NCBI GenBank assembly: GCA_034440615.1
Contig: JAOTOM010005135.1
Location: 620,001 to 684,000, forward strand
DNA: 64,000 nt
Direction of reading: 5' to 3'
From: Ashinkailepas kermadecensis
Taxonomy: Eukaryota; Arthropoda; Thecostraca; Neolepadidae
Shown: piece after piece, positions 59,755-64,000 of the stretch
How the letters are laid out: every line of letters starts with the position of its first letter
Numbering within the stretch: the first letter of the stretch is position 1
The notes under the pieces: model-generated
Told to the model about the DNA's origin: nothing
The model's database searches: none
Seen by the model: the letters and a program-made list of their open reading frames with translations, nothing else
Position numbers and translations under genes: made by a program

Positions 59755-59861
59755 GTGTGCCTGGTGAAGACTACCCAATTCTGAAAAATATCCCACAAAC
59801 ACGGTTTTCGTGCTCAGACCGACCAGAGGGATATTACACGGACGTAGACACCAGATGCCAG
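59755..59861 (+). CDS. Chitin-binding type-2 (CBM14) domain, first half exon
   Basis: The exon lies between TTGTTTCAG and GTGAGT. It encodes VPGEDYPILKNIPQTRFSC, then a segment with GYYTDVDTRCQ. The lead-in (PGxDYP...IP.T.FSC) and the GYY..D....CQ motif are hallmarks of arthropod peritrophin-A/CBM14 domains in cuticular CPAP-type proteins, which bind chitin outside the cell. Cys1 and Cys2 are separated by 14 residues, within the family range. The exon enters after the first base of a codon and leaves in phase 0, directly in frame with the exon at 60481. The preceding exon in the same gene is probably 55866-56841. A CT-rich stretch, (TC)n at about 59890-59990, lies just inside the next intron. 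Confidence 0.9.
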
Positions 59862-60480
59862 GTGAGTCCCATTGTGTCTTATGCAGTGATCTCTTTCTCT
59901 CTCTCTCTCTCTCTCTTCGCTCTCACTCTCGCTTTCGCTCTCACTCTCACTCTCCTCTCACCCTCCTCCACTTCCCCCTCCGTTCTATATTCTCATTGGT
60001 CCCGGATTGTCATGAGAAAGCACGGGAAAGGTGATAAGGATAAAACTGGGGTTGAGTAGAAATAGGGAATCTGCTGTAATCTATTTCAAAATCGTCTCAG
60101 CTGATTAAAATGTTTCGTACCATAAAAGGTACCTCCCATGATTCTAAAATAGCACAGCTCCCGTTATTTGACCACTTCGTACGCTGACAGAGACTGAGAC
60201 ACTGAAGCAGAAAGCATGAGAAAACATCAGCAGAATTGCCATCATTGCTCCGACTCGGTCACATTGTGGCACACAACAACCAATAACGCTGTTAGCATAC
60301 ATGTCGAGTTAGTCAACTCGGAGGGACTCGTCAATTAGGAGCACTGCTTGTCGGCAGCGATAGCCATCGGCCGGACAGCATAGACTGCCGACTGAGAGCA
60401 CACTCCCTGACCACGCTGTCGCTCGGTCGTGATGTAACGCCGCGTTCTCGCCGTGACGTGACGTGACGTGACGCCCCCAG
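59862..60480. other. Intron between the two chitin-binding exons
   Basis: A CT-rich tract lies at 59890-59960 and (GTGAC)n at 60452-60472, just before the acceptor. Confidence 0.6.
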
Positions 60481-60531
60481 GTGTACCACGTTTGTCACAG
60501 CCACCTCCAGATGCATTCCTTCCTCTGTCCG
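60481..60531 (+). CDS. Chitin-binding type-2 (CBM14) domain, second exon
   Basis: This 51-bp phase 0-0 exon follows ACGCCCCCAG and ends before GTGAGTACA. It encodes VYHVCHSHLQMHSFLCP. After CQ from the previous exon this gives CQVYHVC, so Cys2 to Cys3 is 5 residues and Cys3 to Cys4 is 10 residues, both right for CBM14. The family normally continues from here through NGT.F.Q to Cys5 and Cys6. That part must lie beyond the window, because the following intron holds the 24-bp array up to 63843 with no obvious exon after it. Confidence 0.88.
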
Positions 60532-60710
60532 GTGAGTACAGCTCCCTTGTTGCTGGCACAAGTGGTCGTCATATGCAGGTGAAAAGTTGCATCAACAAGC
60601 AACACAGTGCCGGAGATAACGCAACTTTGCTTTACTTACTGGGTAACCAACAGACGATCCGCCGAGTCCAGTGTCAATCCGTGTCGCAATTGCATGCCCA
60701 GCATGGATAG

Positions 60711-63700
60711 AATTGGTCTGTGCTAGTGACGGTAAGATTGTCTGTGCTAGTGATGGTAAGATTGTCTGTGCTAGTGACGGTAAGATTGTCTGTGCTAGTG
60801 ACGGTAAGATTGTCTGTGCTAGTGACGGTAAGATTGTCTGTGCTAGTGACGGTAAGATTGTCTGTGCTAGTGACGGTAAGATTGTCGGTGCTAGTGACGG
60901 TAAGATTGTCTGTGCTAGTGACGGTAAGATTGTCTGTGCTAGTGACGGTAAGATTGTCTGTGCTAGTGATGGTAAGATTGTCTGTGCTAGTGACGGTAAG
61001 ATTGTCTGTGCTGGTGACGGTAAGATTGTCTGTGCTAGTGACGGTAAGATTGTCTGTGCTAGTGACGGTAAGATTGTCTGTGCTAGTGACGGTAAGATTG
61101 TTTGTGCTAGTGACGGTAAGATTGTCTGTGCTAGTGACGGTAAGATTGTCTGTGCTAGTGACGGTAAGATTGTCTATGCTAGTGACGGTAAGATTGTCTG
61201 TGCTAGTGACGGTAAGATTGTCTGTGCTAGTGACGGTAAGATTGTTTGTGCTAGTGACGGTAAGATTGTCTGTGTTAGTGACGGTAAGATTGTCTGTGCT
61301 AGTGACGGTAAGATTGTCTGTGTTAGTGACGGTAAGATTGTCTGTGCCAGTGACGGTAATATTGTCTGTGCTAGTGACGGTAAGATTGTCTGTGCTAGTG
61401 ACGAAAGATTGTCTATGCTAGTGACGGTAAGATTGTCTGTGCTAGTGACGGTAAGATTGTTTGTGCTAGTGACGGTAAGATTGTCTGTGCTAGTGACGGT
61501 AAGATTGTCTGTGCTAGTGACGGTAAGATTGTCGGTGCTAGTGACGGTAAGATTGTCTGTGCTAGTGACGGTAAGATTGTCTGTGCTAGTGACGGTAAGA
61601 TTGTCTGTGCTAGTGACGGTAAAGATTGTCTGTGCTAGTGACGGTAAGATTGTCTGTGCTGGTGACGGTAAGATTGTCTGTGCTAGTGACGGTAAGATTG
61701 TCTGTGCTAGTGACGGTAAGATTGTCTGTGCTAGTGACGGTATGATTGTTTGTGCTAGTGACGGTAAGATTGTCTGTGCTAGTGACGGTAAGATTGTCTG
61801 TGCTAGTGACGGTAAGATTGTCTATGCTAGTGACGGTAAGATTGTCTGTGCTAGTGACGGTAAGATTGTCTGTGCTAGTGACGGTAAGATTGTTTGTGCT
61901 AGTGACGGTAAGATTGTCTGTGTTAGTGACGGTAAGATTGTCTGTGCTAGTGACGGTAAGATTGTCTGTGTTAGTGAGGGTAATATTGTCTGTGCTAGTG
62001 ACGGTAAGATTGTCTGTGCTAGTGACGAAAGATTGTCTATGCTAGTGACGGTAAGATTGTCTGTGCTAGTGACGGTAAGATTGTTTGTGCTAGTGACGGT
62101 AAGATTGTCTGTGCTAGTGACGGTAAGATTGTCTGTGCTAGTGACGGTAAGATTATCGGTGCTAGTGACGGTAAGATTGTCTGTGCTAGTGACGGTAAGA
62201 TTGTCTGTGCTAGTGACGGTAAGATTGTCTGTGCTAGTGACGGTAAGATTGTCTGTGCTAGTGACGGTAAGATTGTCTGTGCTAGTGACGGTAAGATTGT
62301 CTGTGCTAGTCACGGTAAGATTGTCTGTGCTAGTGACGGTAAGATTGTCTGTGCTAGTGACGGTAAGATTGTCTGTGCTAGTGACGGTAAGATTGTCTGT
62401 GCTAGTGACGGTAAGATTGTCTGTGCTAGTGACGGTAAGATTGTCTGTGCTAGTGACGGTAAGATTGTCTGTGTTAGTGACGGTAAGATTGTCTGTGCTA
62501 GTGACGGTAAGATTGTCTGTGCTAGTGACGGTAAGATTGTCTGTGCTAGTGACGGTAAGATTGTCTGTGCTAGTGACGGTAAGATTGTCTGTGCTATTGA
62601 CGGTAAGATTGTCTGTGCTAGTGACGGTAAGATTGTCTGTGCTAGTGACGAAAGATTGTCTATGCTAGTGACGGTAAGATTGTCTGTGCTAGTGACGGTA
62701 AGATTGTTTGTGCTAGTGACGGTAAGATTGTCTGTGCTAGTGACGGTAAGATTGTCTGTGCTAGTGACGGTAAGATTGTCGGTGCTAGTGACGGTAAGAT
62801 TGTCTGTGCTAGTGACGGTAAGATTGTCTGTGCTAGTGACGGTAAGATTGTCTGTGCTAGTGACGGTAAGATTGTCTGTGCTAGTGACGGTAAGATTGTC
62901 TGTGCTGGTGACGGTAAGATTGTCTGTGCTAGTGACGGTAAGATTGTCTGTGCTAGTGACGGTAAGATTGTCTGTGCTAGTGACGGTATGATTGTTTGTG
63001 CTAGTGACGGTAAGATTGTCTGTGCTAGTGACGGTAAGATTGTCTGTGCTAGTGACGGTAAGATTGTCTATGCTAGTGACGGTAAGATTGTCTGTGCTAG
63101 TGACGGTAAGATTGTCTGTGCTAGTGACGGTAAGATTGTTTGTGCTAGTGACGGTAAGATTGTCTGTGTTAGTGACGGTAAGATTGTCTGTGCTAGTGAC
63201 GGTAAGATTGTCTGTTGTGGGTTGGTGACGGTAAGATTGTCTGTGCTAGTGACGAAAGATTGTCTATGCTAGTGACGGTAAGATTGTCTGTGCTAGTGAC
63301 GGTAAGATTGTTTGTGCTAGTGACGGTAAGATTGTCTGTGCTGTGACGGTATGTCGGTAAGATTATGTGCTAGTGACGGTAAGATTGTCTGTGCTAGTGA
63401 CGGTAAGATTGTCTGTGCTAGTGACGGTAAGATTGTCTGTGCTAGTGACGGTAAGATTGTCTGTGCTAGTGACGGTAAGATTGTCTGTGCTAGTGACGGT
63501 AAGATTGTCTGTGCTAGTGACGGTAAGATTGTCTGTGCTAGTGACGGTAAGATTGTCTGTGCTAGTGACGGTAAGATTGTCTGTGCTAGTGACGGTAAGA
63601 TTGTCTGTGCTAGTGACGGTAAGATTGTCTGTGCTAGTGACGGTAAGATTGTCTGTGCTAGTGACGGTAAGATTGTCTGTGTTAGTGACGGTAAGATTGT

Positions 63701-63843
63701 CTGTGCTAGTGACGGTAAGATTGTCTGTGCTAGTGACGGTAAGATTGTCTGTGCTAGTGACGGTAAGATTGTCTGTGCTAGTGACGGTAAGATTGTCTGT
63801 GCTAGTGACGGTAAGATTGTCTGTGCTAGTGACGGTAAGATTG
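60711..63843 (+). repeat. 24-bp minisatellite, about 130 units, with a ~624-bp higher-order period
   Basis: The unit is GTGCTAGTGACGGTAAGATT plus GTCT. Marker units with ACGAAAGATT (losing GGT) recur at 61401, 62025, 62648 and 63252, 624, 623 and 604 bp apart, i.e. about 26 units. Order of other variants (GTCGGTG, GTCTATG, TTTGTG, GTTAGTG) repeats within each block. It lies in the intron after the second chitin-binding exon. Open frames such as CASDGKIV repeats are by-products. Confidence 0.95.
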
Positions 63844-63850
63844 TCCTGCC

Positions 63851-64000
63851 CAGTTTCGCAGCCAGGATTTTCTTCCACCTAAAAAATATTAACAAATAGA
63901 AAACGCGTTCGGCGCGTGAAGTGCGCCGAAAAAAGTTTTGCGTGGTAAAAATATCAAAATTTATATTTTGATCTAGTGTATTTTTGGTTGCTAAACGGGG
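63851..64000 (+). mobile_element. hAT-type MITE, 5' part, cut by the window end
   Basis: It begins CAGTTTCGCAGCCAGGATTT and continues with GTTCGGCGCGTGAAGTGCGC, TTTTGCGTGGT and AGTGTATTTTTGGTTGCTAA, aligning with the interior of the element at 2153-2349. It sits immediately after the 24-bp array. Confidence 0.8.

Noticed and set aside
60671..62668. 665-codon frame of CASDGKIV repeats
   Set aside because: It is the 24-bp array read through; frames shift at the marker units and it sits in an intron.

Overview
The window looks like nuclear DNA from an arthropod, possibly a crustacean; the species cannot be fixed from the sequence. The evidence is: genes split by long introns with GT..AG boundaries; an NME/awd-type nucleoside diphosphate kinase; a cuticular chitin-binding (CBM14) exon pair; interstitial tracts of the arthropod telomere motif TTAGG; tRNA-derived SINEs; and a very high load of satellites, minisatellites and short inverted-repeat transposons. 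No bacterial, organellar, rRNA or CRISPR features were seen.

Genes. Only about 2 kb is convincingly coding. (1) A complete nucleoside diphosphate kinase gene lies on the minus strand in three exons (22782-22657, 16333-16119, 11925-11805). The spliced product is 153 residues and has every catalytic residue at its standard number. (2) A chitin-binding type-2 (peritrophin-A) cuticle protein lies on the plus strand at 55866-56841, 59755-59861 and 60481-60531; intron phases join the exons cleanly, and both ends are missing. (3) One internal exon of a zinc-type (MDR) dehydrogenase-like protein lies at 28391-28556 (+). (4) The terminal coding exon of an unrecognised protein with a PPxY motif lies at 3624-3825 (+). 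Two non-LTR retrotransposon fragments (54369-55122 minus, 58333-58587 plus) and a weak candidate exon (36285-36364) complete the list.

Layout. 1-11 kb: minisatellites of 18, 63, 21, 69 and 43 bp, a hAT MITE with an exact target duplication, and SINEs. 11.3-22.8 kb: the NDP kinase gene, whose introns hold SINEs, a 28-bp array next to the exon 2 acceptor, fold-back elements and two MITEs with 8-9 bp target duplications. 23.5-27.9 kb: a 144-bp satellite in two opposed arms, packed with nuclear-receptor half-sites, about 0.7 kb upstream of the NDP kinase start codon. 28-37.5 kb: the dehydrogenase exon, degenerate AT-rich repeats, a homopolymer-ridden block that looks like poor sequence, TTAGG-bearing fold-back elements, a SINE with a target duplication and a degenerate ~33-bp repeat. 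37,673-41,503: one non-autonomous hAT element with matching ends and an exact 8-bp target duplication, itself carrying a MITE and a 229-bp-arm palindrome. 42-54 kb: TA microsatellites and 64-, 44/39-, 74- and 39-bp arrays. 54-64 kb: a dead LINE fragment, a long TA microsatellite, the chitin-binding gene, and a 3.1-kb 24-bp array with a ~624-bp higher-order period in its intron. Another hAT MITE runs off the end.

Most long open frames here are by-products of tandem repeats whose unit contains no stop codon. They are not annotated as genes. The most interesting signals are the nuclear-receptor-motif satellite, the splice-donor-like 24-bp array inside a gene on its sense strand, the SINE families that share a body but carry different tRNA heads, and the newly delimited DNA transposons.
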